From NCBI GenBank assembly GCA_900553685.1, contig USEI01000010.1, forward strand, positions 1-60,131: a stretch of 60,131 nucleotides of DNA. Direction: 5' to 3'. This stretch comes from an uncultured Clostridium sp. GTDB taxonomy: Bacteria > Bacillota > Clostridia > TANB77 > CAG-508. The translations under genes and the position numbers were made by a program. Positions 8,640 to 18,413 of this stretch are shown here, piece by piece. The notes under the pieces were generated by a model. The model was not told where the DNA came from. It saw nothing but the letters and a program-made list of their open reading frames with translations, and searched no databases. Position 1 is the first letter of the stretch. Every line of letters begins with the position of its first letter.

Positions 8640-10367
8640 TTATGATTCTAACTCTACACAATATACTGTTTCTTGCTGTTCTAACAAGTACTTTCCTACA
8701 AAGCTTGGACTATAATAAGTTTCTATTTCATAAGTTGGAACAACTATAACTTTTCCAGTTTCATCTATAACTCCCCACTTATTTTCTTGACAAACTGCTG
8801 CAAATCCATATTCATTTAATTCTGTTACTATATCATATTTACATTCTACAACAAGATTTCCATTAGCATCTTTAAAGCCCCATTTTCCATCATCTGCTTG
8901 ATAACTGTACAATTTTAAATTTTTAAATACTTCTGTATTATTTACTAATTCTCCAACATTGTTAATATATTTTAATTCTGTATTTGAATAAATAGAAGTA
9001 TAATCATCACTAACGCTTTCTACAACTGCGTTTTGCATTGTAATTGTTTTTTCCATTTTTTCAGAATATAAATCTAGTTCAGTTCCTTTTCTTGCCTCTA
9101 ATGCTTTGGCATTTTCTAAAACTATTATATTATCATATTCTGGTTCAATTTCAACTCCAGAGTATATATCTAATACTCCTGATTTTCCCTCTTCATTTGT
9201 AAAAACAAAGAAATTATCAAAAGCATAAGTTATATTTGTATATCTATTATCTATTTCAACATCTTTACTAATAATACTATAATATCCATCTTCAGTTTGA
9301 GCTATAAAATATGATGGGTTATTAGTTTCTATTATACTTTTATATTTATTTGTATTTACTAAATTTCCATGTAAATCAAATAATAACATAGCATTATCTT
9401 TTGTTACTGATATATAGTTTCCTGCTACTGAATAACTTTCGTATTCTGTTTTTAAAATTTCTTTTCCTTCATTATCAAAAAATCCAAATTTTCCATTTCT
9501 ATCAACTATAAAGATATTTGGTGTATTATAATAAACTATTGATTGATATTTAGGTTTTATAAGTTCTTTTTTATTTTTTATAACACCCTTTTTCCCTCTA
9601 TCCATAAATATTAGATAAATGTCATCATCTTCATATTCTAGAGCTCTTGAAATTGATTCATATTTAGGCTCTATTATCATCTTTCCAGTATAGTCAACAT
9701 ATCCATATATAATTCCTGAATCTGTTTTCTCTGAAATTATATAACCCGTTTTTAAATATCCATCTTTTTCTGATGAATATTCATCACCTTTTACAGAATT
9801 ATACTTTACATCTATTATTGTATTTCCATTTGAATCTAATACTCCATATAGTCCATCTTTTTTTACTCTAATACACCCTGGCTTATTAGGAAGACTTACA
9901 ACCTCTTCATATATGGCATCTGTAATTTTTTTGCCTTCATAATCTATTAACCCATATTTTCCGTCTTTTTCATAACTTAATACTTTTTTTTCCATTTCTA
10001 GTGAATCACTTGATATAACTATTGGATATACTGAATTATATTGTGTAAATATATCTTTTCCATTTTTGTCAAAAATAGAGTAGCTATTTTCATCTTTAAA
10101 ACATACAAACACATCTTTTGATTGATTAGGGATATATATATGTATATATTCTGGCTTTATTATTTCATTTCCTTTTTTATCTATAACTCCCACTTTTCCA
10201 TCTAAAGTGCTTATAGTAAAATATTCATAAGGCTCCTCTTGTATAGTTTCAACAGTTTTATTTCTGTTTAAGTTCATAACTGCTATTATTCCTATTATTA
10301 ATAAAATAATGAAAACTATAACTGCAATTATTATTTTAAGATTTCCTTTTTCATTTATAAATTTCAA
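8640..10367 (-). CDS. WG-repeat protein, membrane anchored
   Basis: 575 residues. One N-terminal transmembrane anchor (IIIAVIVFIILLIIGIIAVM), then a long extracytoplasmic array of WG-type repeats such as GKVGVIDKKGNEIIKPEY, GKYGLIDYEGKKITDAIY and KWGVIDETGKVIVVPTYE, each with a G-hydrophobic-D core, some degenerate in the middle. WG repeats are predicted beta-rich scaffolds at the cell surface; no enzymatic role is known. Start is TTG at 10367, supported by AGAAGGTGAT just upstream. It appears monocistronic, with a promoter at 10403-10431 and a terminator at 8520-8546. Confidence 0.88.
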   Translation of the reverse strand: MKFINEKGNLKIIIAVIVFIILLIIGIIAVMNLNRNKTVETIQEEPYEYFTISTLDGKVGVIDKKGNEIIKPEYIHIYIPNQSKDVFVCFKDENSYSIFDKNGKDIFTQYNSVYPIVISSDSLEMEKKVLSYEKDGKYGLIDYEGKKITDAIYEEVVSLPNKPGCIRVKKDGLYGVLDSNGNTIIDVKYNSVKGDEYSSEKDGYLKTGYIISEKTDSGIIYGYVDYTGKMIIEPKYESISRALEYEDDDIYLIFMDRGKKGVIKNKKELIKPKYQSIVYYNTPNIFIVDRNGKFGFFDNEGKEILKTEYESYSVAGNYISVTKDNAMLLFDLHGNLVNTNKYKSIIETNNPSYFIAQTEDGYYSIISKDVEIDNRYTNITYAFDNFFVFTNEEGKSGVLDIYSGVEIEPEYDNIIVLENAKALEARKGTELDLYSEKMEKTITMQNAVVESVSDDYTSIYSNTELKYINNVGELVNNTEVFKNLKLYSYQADDGKWGFKDANGNLVVECKYDIVTELNEYGFAAVCQENKWGVIDETGKVIVVPTYEIETYYSPSFVGKYLLEQQETVYCVELES

Positions 10368-10402
10368 TATATCACCTTCTCATAATCAATTTTTACTTTT
10401 AT

Positions 10403-10431
10403 ATTTTATAATAAATATGTTTATATTTCAA
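10403..10431 (-). promoter_or_regulatory. Promoter of the WG-repeat gene
   Basis: Minus strand -35 TTGAAA (10431-10426), 17-bp spacer, -10 TAAAAT (10408-10403), 36 bp ahead of the TTG start. The rest of the gap up to 10671 is A/T-rich with no gene I can support. Confidence 0.6.
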
Positions 10432-10671
10432 TATGTATATTTTTTCAGTTTTCTTTATTTAACTTATTTTTATATAAATTTATATATATTTATTTTAAAC
10501 TTTAGAAAAAATTTTATTATTTATACCCAAAATTCAAATATGTTTTTGAAAAATATTGTTGTAGAACTTTTTAAATTTAGTAAAAAATTACTTTCTGTAG
10601 TAAGTCCTATTGGTAACATTATAGATATAGTTAATATGCAAAGAATTAGAAATATTTTATTCATATATGTA

Positions 10672-12498
10672 TTATCTTTTTTCTTGTTCAATAGCTTTAA
10701 GCAATAACATTATCGCTCCTAAGCAAAGCATTAATTTAAAGTCTATAGAATATGCTTCACATATTCCTCCTAAACATGTATTTAAAATTATTGATATAAA
10801 GCTTATTATTAAAATTATTTTTATTAATCCAGAAAAAGATTTATCTTTATTAACTTTTAAAATATTATTTGCAAATAAATATACAAATAATATTGGTATA
10901 GCAATTAGCCCTACTAATCTATTTTCATAACAAACCTCATTCATAGATACTAAACTTGTTTCTGTATTAATAAATACAAAAGGAAATACTAATGGATTTA
11001 TTTGTGGAGTTCTAAAAATGTATTCAAAAATTCCAGCAAACATTTTTCCAAAAGTAAAAGACATACAATAAGTCATATTAAAACTTGTTAATTGATATTT
11101 TGCTCCAAATTCAAAAATATTATCAAATCTCATATAATTATATATCATTTGGAAAATAGCAAATATTCCAAGTGGTACTGCTATAAAAATACCGTCTTTT
11201 AATTTTTCTTTTAGACTTAGCTCTTTCATACTTTCTAACAATAAATATAATACTATAAAATAATAAATTATTAAATTAGGTTTTGATAGAACAACCAAAG
11301 CTAAACTAATTCCCAAAAAGATTAATTTTAAATATTTATATTTAGGATTTTTATATATTGACATTGCTAAATTCATTGAAATAAGTAAAAACATTATTCC
11401 AGAACTTACAACAATATCATATTTTGCTCCTCTAAATAAAGTTATAATATTAGCTCCAAAAAAAATTGCATAAAATCCTAAATAAAAATTGGATAAAGAT
11501 ATCTTTTTAACATATTTATCTACTAATTTTTTATATAAAAAGCTTAAAGAAATAGCTATTCCTAAAATATAAATCATATTAAAAATATATGTATGTGTAT
11601 ACATACCTGTAATTAGTCTAAAAGGTAATATACTTGTAATTATTGGTGCTATTCCAAAATAGTTATAATAATTTCCATCATAATATGCAACATCATATAA
11701 ATAATTTGTTACTTCTTCTCTTTTTACATTGTCATATGGATTTTCCATGTTTTTTAGTTCATCTGGTACTGGTTCTAAAAGAGAAATACTACCATTTACA
11801 AAAGCTTCTGTTTGCATTAGTATTGAATCTTCTTTATTTATATCTTCTGGCTTTATTAATAATTTATCTGTATTATATTGGCATAGCACATATAAAAATA
11901 AAAATGAACATAATACAATTAAATTTAGCATAAATCTATAATTATGTAATTTATCTTCCGAATTATATCCTAAAGTATATATACTTTTATTTCTTACCTT
12001 AATAAAAAAAACAATAATAATAAATAGCAAAAGCACTCGAATGATACTAAAATTAAAGTTTACATGATTTAAAATTATATTTTCAAGTTCTAAATCTGAA
12101 TCTGTAATTATTTCTATTTCTAAATTTTTACATTTTGAATGTGTATCTAAATTTATATATTGTTTTTGATTTTGTAATATTACTTTATCTCTTAAAGAAA
12201 TTAAATCACTATTTTCTTCAGCTAAATATTTTACTTTATATGTTATTTTATCAGTTAACTCATTTTTGTAATAAAAATTAATATTTGTTATTCTTTCATT
12301 AATATTAGAAATTACAACCTTATTTTCAAAAATACTATAATTTGCATTTATATTTTTCGAATTTTCAAATATTGTTCTAAACATTGGAAAATTACATACA
12401 AAAATTTCTATAAATATTGCGATTAATATTGATATAATAACAATTTTTATTTTTGAATTTTTAAATTTATTTGCTACTGCATTTATATTCAAACTCAT
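10672..12498 (-). CDS. Multipass membrane protein, possible glycosyltransferase-like
   Basis: 608 residues with about a dozen predicted transmembrane helices. The first follows the N terminus (IVIISILIAIFIEIFVCNFP), then an extracytoplasmic loop with beta-strand character, then a cluster of helices. The stretch EDINKEDSILMQTEAFVNG followed by a YYDGNYYNYFGIAP segment resembles outer loops of GT-C type membrane glycosyltransferases. I do not recognise a specific family, so this is inference. Start: ATG at 12498 with AAAGGA upstream, in place of the TTG one codon earlier. Confidence 0.65.
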   Translation of the reverse strand: MSLNINAVANKFKNSKIKIVIISILIAIFIEIFVCNFPMFRTIFENSKNINANYSIFENKVVISNINERITNINFYYKNELTDKITYKVKYLAEENSDLISLRDKVILQNQKQYINLDTHSKCKNLEIEIITDSDLELENIILNHVNFNFSIIRVLLLFIIIVFFIKVRNKSIYTLGYNSEDKLHNYRFMLNLIVLCSFLFLYVLCQYNTDKLLIKPEDINKEDSILMQTEAFVNGSISLLEPVPDELKNMENPYDNVKREEVTNYLYDVAYYDGNYYNYFGIAPIITSILPFRLITGMYTHTYIFNMIYILGIAISLSFLYKKLVDKYVKKISLSNFYLGFYAIFFGANIITLFRGAKYDIVVSSGIMFLLISMNLAMSIYKNPKYKYLKLIFLGISLALVVLSKPNLIIYYFIVLYLLLESMKELSLKEKLKDGIFIAVPLGIFAIFQMIYNYMRFDNIFEFGAKYQLTSFNMTYCMSFTFGKMFAGIFEYIFRTPQINPLVFPFVFINTETSLVSMNEVCYENRLVGLIAIPILFVYLFANNILKVNKDKSFSGLIKIILIISFISIILNTCLGGICEAYSIDFKLMLCLGAIMLLLKAIEQEKR

Positions 12499-12583
12499 CA
12501 ATCCTTTAAAATTTAATTGTTATGATTATATATTATTTTTTAAAAAATATCTATAATAAAATTCGACAATATAAAATAAAAAA

Positions 12584-12612
12584 TACACTAGAAAAACTTA
12601 ATTTCTAGTGTA
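12584..12612 (-). terminator. Terminator of ppaC
   Basis: Perfect 11-bp stem TACACTAGAAA / TTTCTAGTGTA, 7-nt loop, followed on the minus strand by TTTTTTATTTT. It lies 10 nt past the pyrophosphatase stop. Confidence 0.9.
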
Positions 12613-12621
12613 CTTAATTTT

Positions 12622-13542
12622 TTATGCATTTTCTGTCATTATTGGTACAACCTGTTTCTTACGAGAAACAACACCTTCTAATAATGCTGTATTATCTTTT
12701 AATTTTACTCCATACGCTTTTTCTACTATACCTGCTTTTTTCCCTAAGGCAATTGTTTGTGTATTGCTATTTACAATATCTGTTATTAAAAACATGAATA
12801 AATCTAAATCTTTTTCTTTTATAATTTTATTTATTCCTGCTTCTAAATCTTCTTTCATTTTCATAACTTCTGGTATAGAAGCTGTATTTACTTGTGCTAT
12901 TATTGCTTTAACTTCTTTTAAATTTATTGCTTTTGCATCTAAATTTAAGATTTGTTCAATTGTGAAAGAACTTAAATCTGTTCCAGCTTTTAGCATGTCC
13001 ATACCATAAGTGTTATAATCTAATTCCGCAATTTTTGATAATTCTTCTAAAGCTTTTTTATCATCATCTGTGCAAGTTGGTGATTTTAATAAAAGTGTAT
13101 CTGAAATTATTGCAGACATCATTAATGTTGCTATTTTTTTATCTATTTTAATTCCGTTTTCTTTATATAATTTATACATTATTGTTTCTGTACAACCAAC
13201 TGGCTCTGCTCTATAATATAAAGGATAACCAGTGTTTATTAATACTTGATGATGATCTACTATTTTTTTAATTTTTACATTTGCTAAATTTGGTATAAGC
13301 TCTCCTGGATTTGCAGTATCTACTAATATTACTTCTGCTCCATCTTCTAAATCTTCTATTAATTCTGGTGCGTCTACTCCTACATAATTTAAAACATATT
13401 CTGTTTCTTTATTAAGCATTCCAAGTCTACATGATACTACATCTTTATTTCCCATTTCTTTTTCAAAATTTGCCATAACTAAACTTGATACTATTGAATC
13501 TGTATCTGGGTTTTTATGACCAAATATATAAGTTTTTCCCAT
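12622..13542 (-). CDS. ppaC: Manganese-dependent inorganic pyrophosphatase
   Basis: Family II pyrophosphatase of the DHH superfamily; hydrolyses pyrophosphate in the cytoplasm and so drives biosynthesis. 306 residues, the usual length. Metal ligands visible: H9, D13 and D15 in GHKNPDTDSI, an Asp in ILVDTANPGE, and the DHH motif KIVDHHQVL near residue 97. The C-terminal DHHA2 domain ends with the substrate-binding SRKKQVVP. There are no CBS domains, so this is the unregulated type. ATG with GGAGAAA upstream; own terminator. Confidence 0.97.
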   Translation of the reverse strand: MGKTYIFGHKNPDTDSIVSSLVMANFEKEMGNKDVVSCRLGMLNKETEYVLNYVGVDAPELIEDLEDGAEVILVDTANPGELIPNLANVKIKKIVDHHQVLINTGYPLYYRAEPVGCTETIMYKLYKENGIKIDKKIATLMMSAIISDTLLLKSPTCTDDDKKALEELSKIAELDYNTYGMDMLKAGTDLSSFTIEQILNLDAKAINLKEVKAIIAQVNTASIPEVMKMKEDLEAGINKIIKEKDLDLFMFLITDIVNSNTQTIALGKKAGIVEKAYGVKLKDNTALLEGVVSRKKQVVPIMTENA

Positions 13543-13662
13543 TTTTATTTCTCCGTTTCTTTACAAAAATTTGTAGTTATATTATATCATTTTATATTAA
13601 AAATCAATATTTTTTACACAAAATACACAATTAATCAAAAATATTAATTAATAGTTTCAAAT

Positions 13663-15576
13663 TCATTTGAATAAATTGTTTATTTTTTCTAATTCTTCTT
13701 GTAGTTGTTCCCATAAATTCATATTTTCTTCTATTTCTTTTTTTAAAGTGTTTATTTTATTTTGTAATTCACCAACTTTTATATAATCTGAATAAACTTC
13801 TTCTTTTAATAATTCTTTCTGTATATCATCAATATTTTTTTCCTTTTCAGATATATATGTTTCTATTTTAGATATTTTTCTTTCGAGTTTATCTTTTTCT
13901 TTTAATGGATTATTATACTGTTTTTTTATTTCTTTTTGTTCTTTTTTTACCTCTTTTTCTTCAATTTTATTTTCTAATCTTTTTTCTAAATAGTAATCAT
14001 ACCCATAATCATAAAATATTGCATTTTTATTTTCAAAACTTAAGATACAATCAGCAATTTTTTTAACAAAAAATCTATCATGTGAAACAAAAATTACTGT
14101 TCCTTTATATTCTTTTAGCATATTCTCTAAAGTTTCTTTTCCAATTATATCCATATTATTTGTTGGTTCATCTAATATTAGGAAATTTGGTTTCGTTTTT
14201 AAAATTTTACAAAGTGCATATCTTACTTTTTCTCCACCTGAAAGCATTGATATTTTTTTAAAAACATCTTCTCCATAAAACATAAAAGCTGCTAAAGAAT
14301 TTCTAATCTCTGTTACAGTTAAATTTGAAAATTCTTCATAAAAATCATCAAAAATTGTTTTTTCTGAAAAAAGTTCTGCCATTTTTTGATCAAAATACCC
14401 AATTTTAACATTATGCCCTAATACAAAATTTCCACTTATAGGTTTTTCTTTTCCAACAATTGTTTTAAGTAAAGTAGATTTTCCAGTTCCATTTGCTCCA
14501 ATTACTCCTAGTTTTTGCCCTTTATATAAGTTAAAAGAAATTTTTGAAAGCGGAGTATCATATCCAATTTCCATTTCATTAACTATTAAAACATTATTTC
14601 CTGATTCTTTTTCTATATTAAAATTTGCTTTAAAAGTTTTTAAATCATATTTATTTGGCTCTTCTACTTTTACCATTCTTTCAACTTGTTTTAATTTAGA
14701 TAATGCCATTTTTGCTTTTGTTGGCTTATACCTAAATCTATTTGCAATATCTGTAAGTCTTTTTATTTCTTTTTGTTGAAATTCATAGTCTTTTAATTGC
14801 CTTTCATAATTAATTCTTTTTTGTTTTTCAAAAAATTCATAATTTCCAGAATATTCTGTTATTGTTCCATATTCTATTTCGTATATTTTATCAACAATTT
14901 TATTAATAAACATTCTATCATGTGAAACAATTATAATTGCTTTAGGATAGTTTTTTAAATATTCTTCAAGCCATTCTATTGTAGTAATATCCAAATGATT
15001 AGTTGGCTCATCAAGAAGCAGAATATCTGGCTTGCTTAACAATAATTTTATAAATGCAATTTTAGTCCTTTGTCCTCCAGAAAATTCACTTAATTTTTTA
15101 TTTTTATCTTCTTTCGAAAATCCAAATTTATTTATTGCTGTTTCATATTCTTTTTTATATGTATATCCATCTAAAAGTTCATATTTATCATGTAATTTAG
15201 TATATTCCTCAGCATTTTTTTCTGATGAATCTTCCTGCATTTTTATAACAAGCTTTTCAATTTTATTTTCTATCTCTATTATTTCTTTATAGCATTTTAA
15301 AATTTCATCTAACATTGTTATATTATCATCTTCAAAATCTACTTGTTTTAAATAGCCAATTCTTGGATTTCCTTCTTTATAAATATTGAATTTTTCTGTT
15401 CCTATTCCTTCACTTAAAAGTTCATTATTTATAATAGCTTTTAACAAGGTAGATTTTCCTGCACCATTTCTTCCAACTATTGCAACTTTTTGTTTTCCTT
15501 TTATTTCAAAATTTATTTCTTCTAATATTGTTTCAGCACCATAAGTTACTGAACCATTTGTTATTCTAAAATTCAT
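13663..15576 (-). CDS. ABC-F family ATPase
   Basis: 637-residue soluble protein with two ABC cassettes and no membrane domain. Cassette 1: Walker A GRNGAGKSTLL near residue 36, signature EFSGGQRTKIAF, Walker B DILLLDEPTNHLD. The linker (P-site tRNA interaction motif in the family) lies around 250-320. Cassette 2: GANGTGKSTLL, MLSGGEKVRYAL, FLILDEPTNNMD. The C-terminal ~90 residues form a Lys/Glu-rich coiled coil like that of YdiF/Uup relatives. ABC-F proteins act on ribosomes in translation rescue or antibiotic protection; the subtype cannot be set by eye. Confidence 0.93.
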   Translation of the reverse strand: MNFRITNGSVTYGAETILEEINFEIKGKQKVAIVGRNGAGKSTLLKAIINNELLSEGIGTEKFNIYKEGNPRIGYLKQVDFEDDNITMLDEILKCYKEIIEIENKIEKLVIKMQEDSSEKNAEEYTKLHDKYELLDGYTYKKEYETAINKFGFSKEDKNKKLSEFSGGQRTKIAFIKLLLSKPDILLLDEPTNHLDITTIEWLEEYLKNYPKAIIIVSHDRMFINKIVDKIYEIEYGTITEYSGNYEFFEKQKRINYERQLKDYEFQQKEIKRLTDIANRFRYKPTKAKMALSKLKQVERMVKVEEPNKYDLKTFKANFNIEKESGNNVLIVNEMEIGYDTPLSKISFNLYKGQKLGVIGANGTGKSTLLKTIVGKEKPISGNFVLGHNVKIGYFDQKMAELFSEKTIFDDFYEEFSNLTVTEIRNSLAAFMFYGEDVFKKISMLSGGEKVRYALCKILKTKPNFLILDEPTNNMDIIGKETLENMLKEYKGTVIFVSHDRFFVKKIADCILSFENKNAIFYDYGYDYYLEKRLENKIEEKEVKKEQKEIKKQYNNPLKEKDKLERKISKIETYISEKEKNIDDIQKELLKEEVYSDYIKVGELQNKINTLKKEIEENMNLWEQLQEELEKINNLFK

Positions 15577-15865
15577 AATCTTTTCCTTATACTAATTTGA
15601 TATTATTTTTTGCATATTATACTACAAAAATTTATTTTTTAAAAGTTATCATAAGTTATTTTCCTTGAAAACTATACATTTTCATGATAATATTAATTAA
15701 ATTTTATAAAATTATTATTTACAATTTTTATAATTTAGCTAATCTTATTATATGATAAAAAAATTAAATTTTAAAATTATTTTATAAATAATTAAATATA
15801 ATATTAGTAATTTTAATAATAATTAATAAAAGAAAAATAAAGTATAAAAATTTATTAGGAGTATT

Positions 15866-16777
15866 ATGGAAATTAATAATAGATATAATCATTTAAATGA
15901 TTATTTTAAAAAAAAATTTGGTGAAAGAACTTTAAAAATTTGCATTGATGGTGGTTTTATATGTCCTAATCGTGATGGTACGGTTTCCACAAATGGATGT
16001 ATATTTTGTGGAAATCGTGGTTCAGGTGAACACTTAAAACCTCTGGATATTCCATCACAAGTACAAGATTTCTTTAATAGTTACAAAGCTTTTAGAGCTA
16101 ATAAATTTATAGTATATTTTCAAAATTTTACAAATACTTATGATACTATAGAAAATTTAAAAGAAAAATATGATTCTGCTTTAATTGATGATAGAATTGT
16201 TGGAATTAGTATAGCCACAAGACCAGATTGTATAACAGAAGAAATTTGTAAATTATTAAATTCTTATAAAAATAAATATGAAATATTTGTAGAACTAGGA
16301 CTTCAAACATCAAACGATAAAACAGCTAAATTTATCAATCGTGGATATGATTCTAAAACTTTTACAAAAGCAGTTGAATTATTAAATAAATATAAAATTG
16401 AAACTATTGTACATATTATGGTTGGACTTCCTAATGAAGATTTAGAAGATATAAAAAACACTGTTAATTTTATAAATCATCATAATATTCAAGGATTGAA
16501 AATTCATTCTACTTATATAATCGAAAATACTGAGCTTTGTAATATGTATCAAAATGGAACATATAAACCTATTTCACTAGAATATTATATAAAAATAGTC
16601 TCTTATATTTTAACACATATTAATCCTAAAATTATTATTCATAAAATTTCAGGAGATGCACCAAAAAATTTGTTAGTTGCACCATCCTGGAATTCCCACA
16701 AAAAGTGGATCTTAAATGGTATTGATAAATATATGAAAGAAAATAATTTGTATCAAGGGCAATATTTTTTTAATTAG
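15866..16777 (+). CDS. Radical SAM protein, TIGR01212/YtqA-YhcC family
   Basis: 303 residues. The [4Fe-4S] cluster motif is C33-x11-C45-x2-C48 (FICPNRDGTVSTNGCIFC), the spacing typical of this subfamily, rather than the common CxxxCxxC. Further family features are GIATRPDCI-like SIATRPDCI, ELGLQTSNDKTAKFINRGY and the C-terminal HKISGDAP. Relatives are uncharacterised radical SAM enzymes, possibly tRNA-modifying. ATG with AGGAG. It is a single plus-strand gene among minus-strand genes, divergent from the ABC-F gene across 289 bp of A/T-rich DNA with no obvious ORF. Confidence 0.92.
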   Translation: MEINNRYNHLNDYFKKKFGERTLKICIDGGFICPNRDGTVSTNGCIFCGNRGSGEHLKPLDIPSQVQDFFNSYKAFRANKFIVYFQNFTNTYDTIENLKEKYDSALIDDRIVGISIATRPDCITEEICKLLNSYKNKYEIFVELGLQTSNDKTAKFINRGYDSKTFTKAVELLNKYKIETIVHIMVGLPNEDLEDIKNTVNFINHHNIQGLKIHSTYIIENTELCNMYQNGTYKPISLEYYIKIVSYILTHINPKIIIHKISGDAPKNLLVAPSWNSHKKWILNGIDKYMKENNLYQGQYFFN

Positions 16778-16790
16778 ATTAATAAATTTA

Positions 16791-16874
16791 TAAAGCAGTA
16801 ATATTAAAACATCTTTTATTATAGCTCTAATTTTTTGCTATGTTCTAATAATGTTTTCTTATATTACTGCTTTA
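16791..16874. terminator. 84-bp long hairpin between convergent genes, likely bidirectional terminator
   Basis: TAAAGCAGTAATAT (16791-16804) pairs perfectly with ATATTACTGCTTTA (16861-16874), and the interior continues to pair in blocks (AAAACAT/ATGTTTT, TATTA/TAATA, TAGC/GCTA). It ends 3 bp from the minus-strand gene and starts 13 bp from the plus-strand one. The plus strand runs on into TTTTTATC. Confidence 0.7.
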
Positions 16875-16877
16875 TTT

Positions 16878-17924
16878 TTATCTTTCCTCTTTATTATCTG
16901 CTCTTTCAAAAATTTTTTTAAATTTGTCACTTTCTAAATATTGATCTATATCATATTCTATAAAACTCTCAATTTTTTCTTGTGCATCTTCATTATAAAA
17001 TATCTTGTTCCTAATTTCATAAAGTTTAGCAAAATATTCTTTTACTTCTTTATCAGCTTCTGAACCTCTTTTTACTTGACTTGCAACAGACTTATAATTT
17101 TGAAATTTTCCAAATACTTGAGTAATTATTCTATTTGGTTCTCCATTGTCAAATTGTGCTAAAAACTTTTGTGGAGATACTAATTCAACAGAAGTTCTAA
17201 AATCATGTACTTTTTTTCTATCTTTTAAATTTGGGATTTCAAATCTCTCTATATCCTTGCTATCACTAATTTCTGAATGAGCTGAATAACCATAATTGCT
17301 CTCATTATTTTCATGTTGAGTTTGCAATTGCATCTCTATTTTCCCGAAGGGTGTATCTATATAATACAAATTTGATACATATCCTTTTTCTGTTCTTTTT
17401 CTTTTACTCGTATCTTTTTGTAATTTTACTCCAAATTTTTTTAATAATGGTGATTTATCAAATACTGAACATACTTGTTTAGTAAGCATAGCTAAATCTA
17501 ATTTATCATGTATTCTTGAGTTAAAATCAGTTATTAATTTCAAAAAATCAACATCAGAAGTATCTTTTTTTGATATTGTTTTCATTAATTCCCTGTTTTC
17601 TTCATCTGTTAAATTTGCATTTTCTACTGCATCATAAACTTTTTGATATGCAGCTTCAAGTTTTTCTTTATTATCTAGATTTTCAACTTCATTTAACTCT
17701 TTTATCATGTTATCACAAATATAGAAAAATCGTTCTGGTACATTATTTTTAATTTTACTTAATAAATTATTATAATATTCAAATAATTTGGTTGCTTTTG
17801 GATCTATAAGGGTTTTTAATCTTTCTAATACCATTATACAATTAACATAGTATTGTTTTTTGGTGCAAAAATAATTATAATCCTCATCACTTGTTCCAGG
17901 AAATTCTTCTTTTATTATGCTCAT
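16878..17924 (-). CDS. RelA/SpoT-like synthetase fold, C-terminal half (split protein)
   Basis: 348 residues. After ~190 mostly helical residues comes KGYVSNLYYIDTPFGKIEMQ, then LQTQHENN and NYGYSAHSE. This matches the order of the RelA/SpoT synthetase core (NGYQSIH ... GPIEIQIRT ... AEYGVAAHW), including the Glu of E-x-Q. It has changes at normally conserved spots: H to L/Y after the GY-S motif and R to Q in QLQT. The N-terminal half of the fold is in the preceding gene, which ends in an ATGA overlap with this start. About 110 further residues follow the core. Whether it makes an alarmone is unknown. Confidence 0.7.
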   Translation of the reverse strand: MSIIKEEFPGTSDEDYNYFCTKKQYYVNCIMVLERLKTLIDPKATKLFEYYNNLLSKIKNNVPERFFYICDNMIKELNEVENLDNKEKLEAAYQKVYDAVENANLTDEENRELMKTISKKDTSDVDFLKLITDFNSRIHDKLDLAMLTKQVCSVFDKSPLLKKFGVKLQKDTSKRKRTEKGYVSNLYYIDTPFGKIEMQLQTQHENNESNYGYSAHSEISDSKDIERFEIPNLKDRKKVHDFRTSVELVSPQKFLAQFDNGEPNRIITQVFGKFQNYKSVASQVKRGSEADKEVKEYFAKLYEIRNKIFYNEDAQEKIESFIEYDIDQYLESDKFKKIFERADNKEER

Positions 17925-18391
17925 TTTAAATTTTGTAACTCGCCTAATAAAATATGATTTCTCTTTTTCTCTTCTATTAATTCTTGAATTTCTGGATCAT
18001 TTGAATAAAATGTTGCAGGTCGATTACATGAAACAATTGTTAATGCAAATAGATCTGGAATATCTTCTCTTAATTTTCCTTGATATTCATTTTGGCTATT
18101 ATAATCATACACACTTTTATCATTTCTTGATAAATATTCTAAAACTTTATCAAAAATACTTTTTGGAGATTTTATCCTATATGGTACTTTTATATCAAAA
18201 CTTTCATAAGCTTTATGATATTCAAGCATTATTGCTGCAATTAAATTATGAAAATATGTTTTTGTATCTTTATCATTAAACTTTTTTAAGTTTTTTGCAT
18301 TTTCTACTACTAAGCCTCTTAAGAATCCTCTTGTTTCACCATCTGCTTTTGATAAATCTATTCCTAATTTTTCTTCTATTATATTACTCAT
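17921..18391 (-). CDS. RelA/SpoT-like synthetase fold, N-terminal half (split protein)
   Basis: 156 residues. The segment VPYRIKSPKSIFDKVLEYLS followed by REDIPDLFALTIVSC corresponds to the RelA/SpoT pair R-x-K-S-x-x-SI-x-K and D-L-I-A-I-R (nucleotide and metal site). The Arg of the second motif is Thr here. The protein stops in a helical linker and its TGA overlaps the ATG of the next gene (ATGA), which carries the rest of the fold. This may be a genuine two-subunit arrangement with coupled translation or a single gene broken by one missing base. ATG at 18391. Confidence 0.7.
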   Translation of the reverse strand: MSNIIEEKLGIDLSKADGETRGFLRGLVVENAKNLKKFNDKDTKTYFHNLIAAIMLEYHKAYESFDIKVPYRIKSPKSIFDKVLEYLSRNDKSVYDYNSQNEYQGKLREDIPDLFALTIVSCNRPATFYSNDPEIQELIEEKKRNHILLGELQNLK

Positions 18392-18413
18392 ATTTTATTA
18401 CCTCTATTTTATT

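Noticed and set aside
10432..10707. Plus-strand frame in the gap between the WG-repeat and membrane protein genes
   Set aside because: Biased Phe/Ile/Tyr composition, no ribosome site, and it overlaps the start of the WG gene and the end of the membrane protein gene on the other strand.
17905..17945. A CGG-type +1 frameshift as the cause of the RelA/SpoT split
   Set aside because: No CGG is present at the junction and the offset is -1 (a missing base), not +1, so it does not belong with the three CGG sites.
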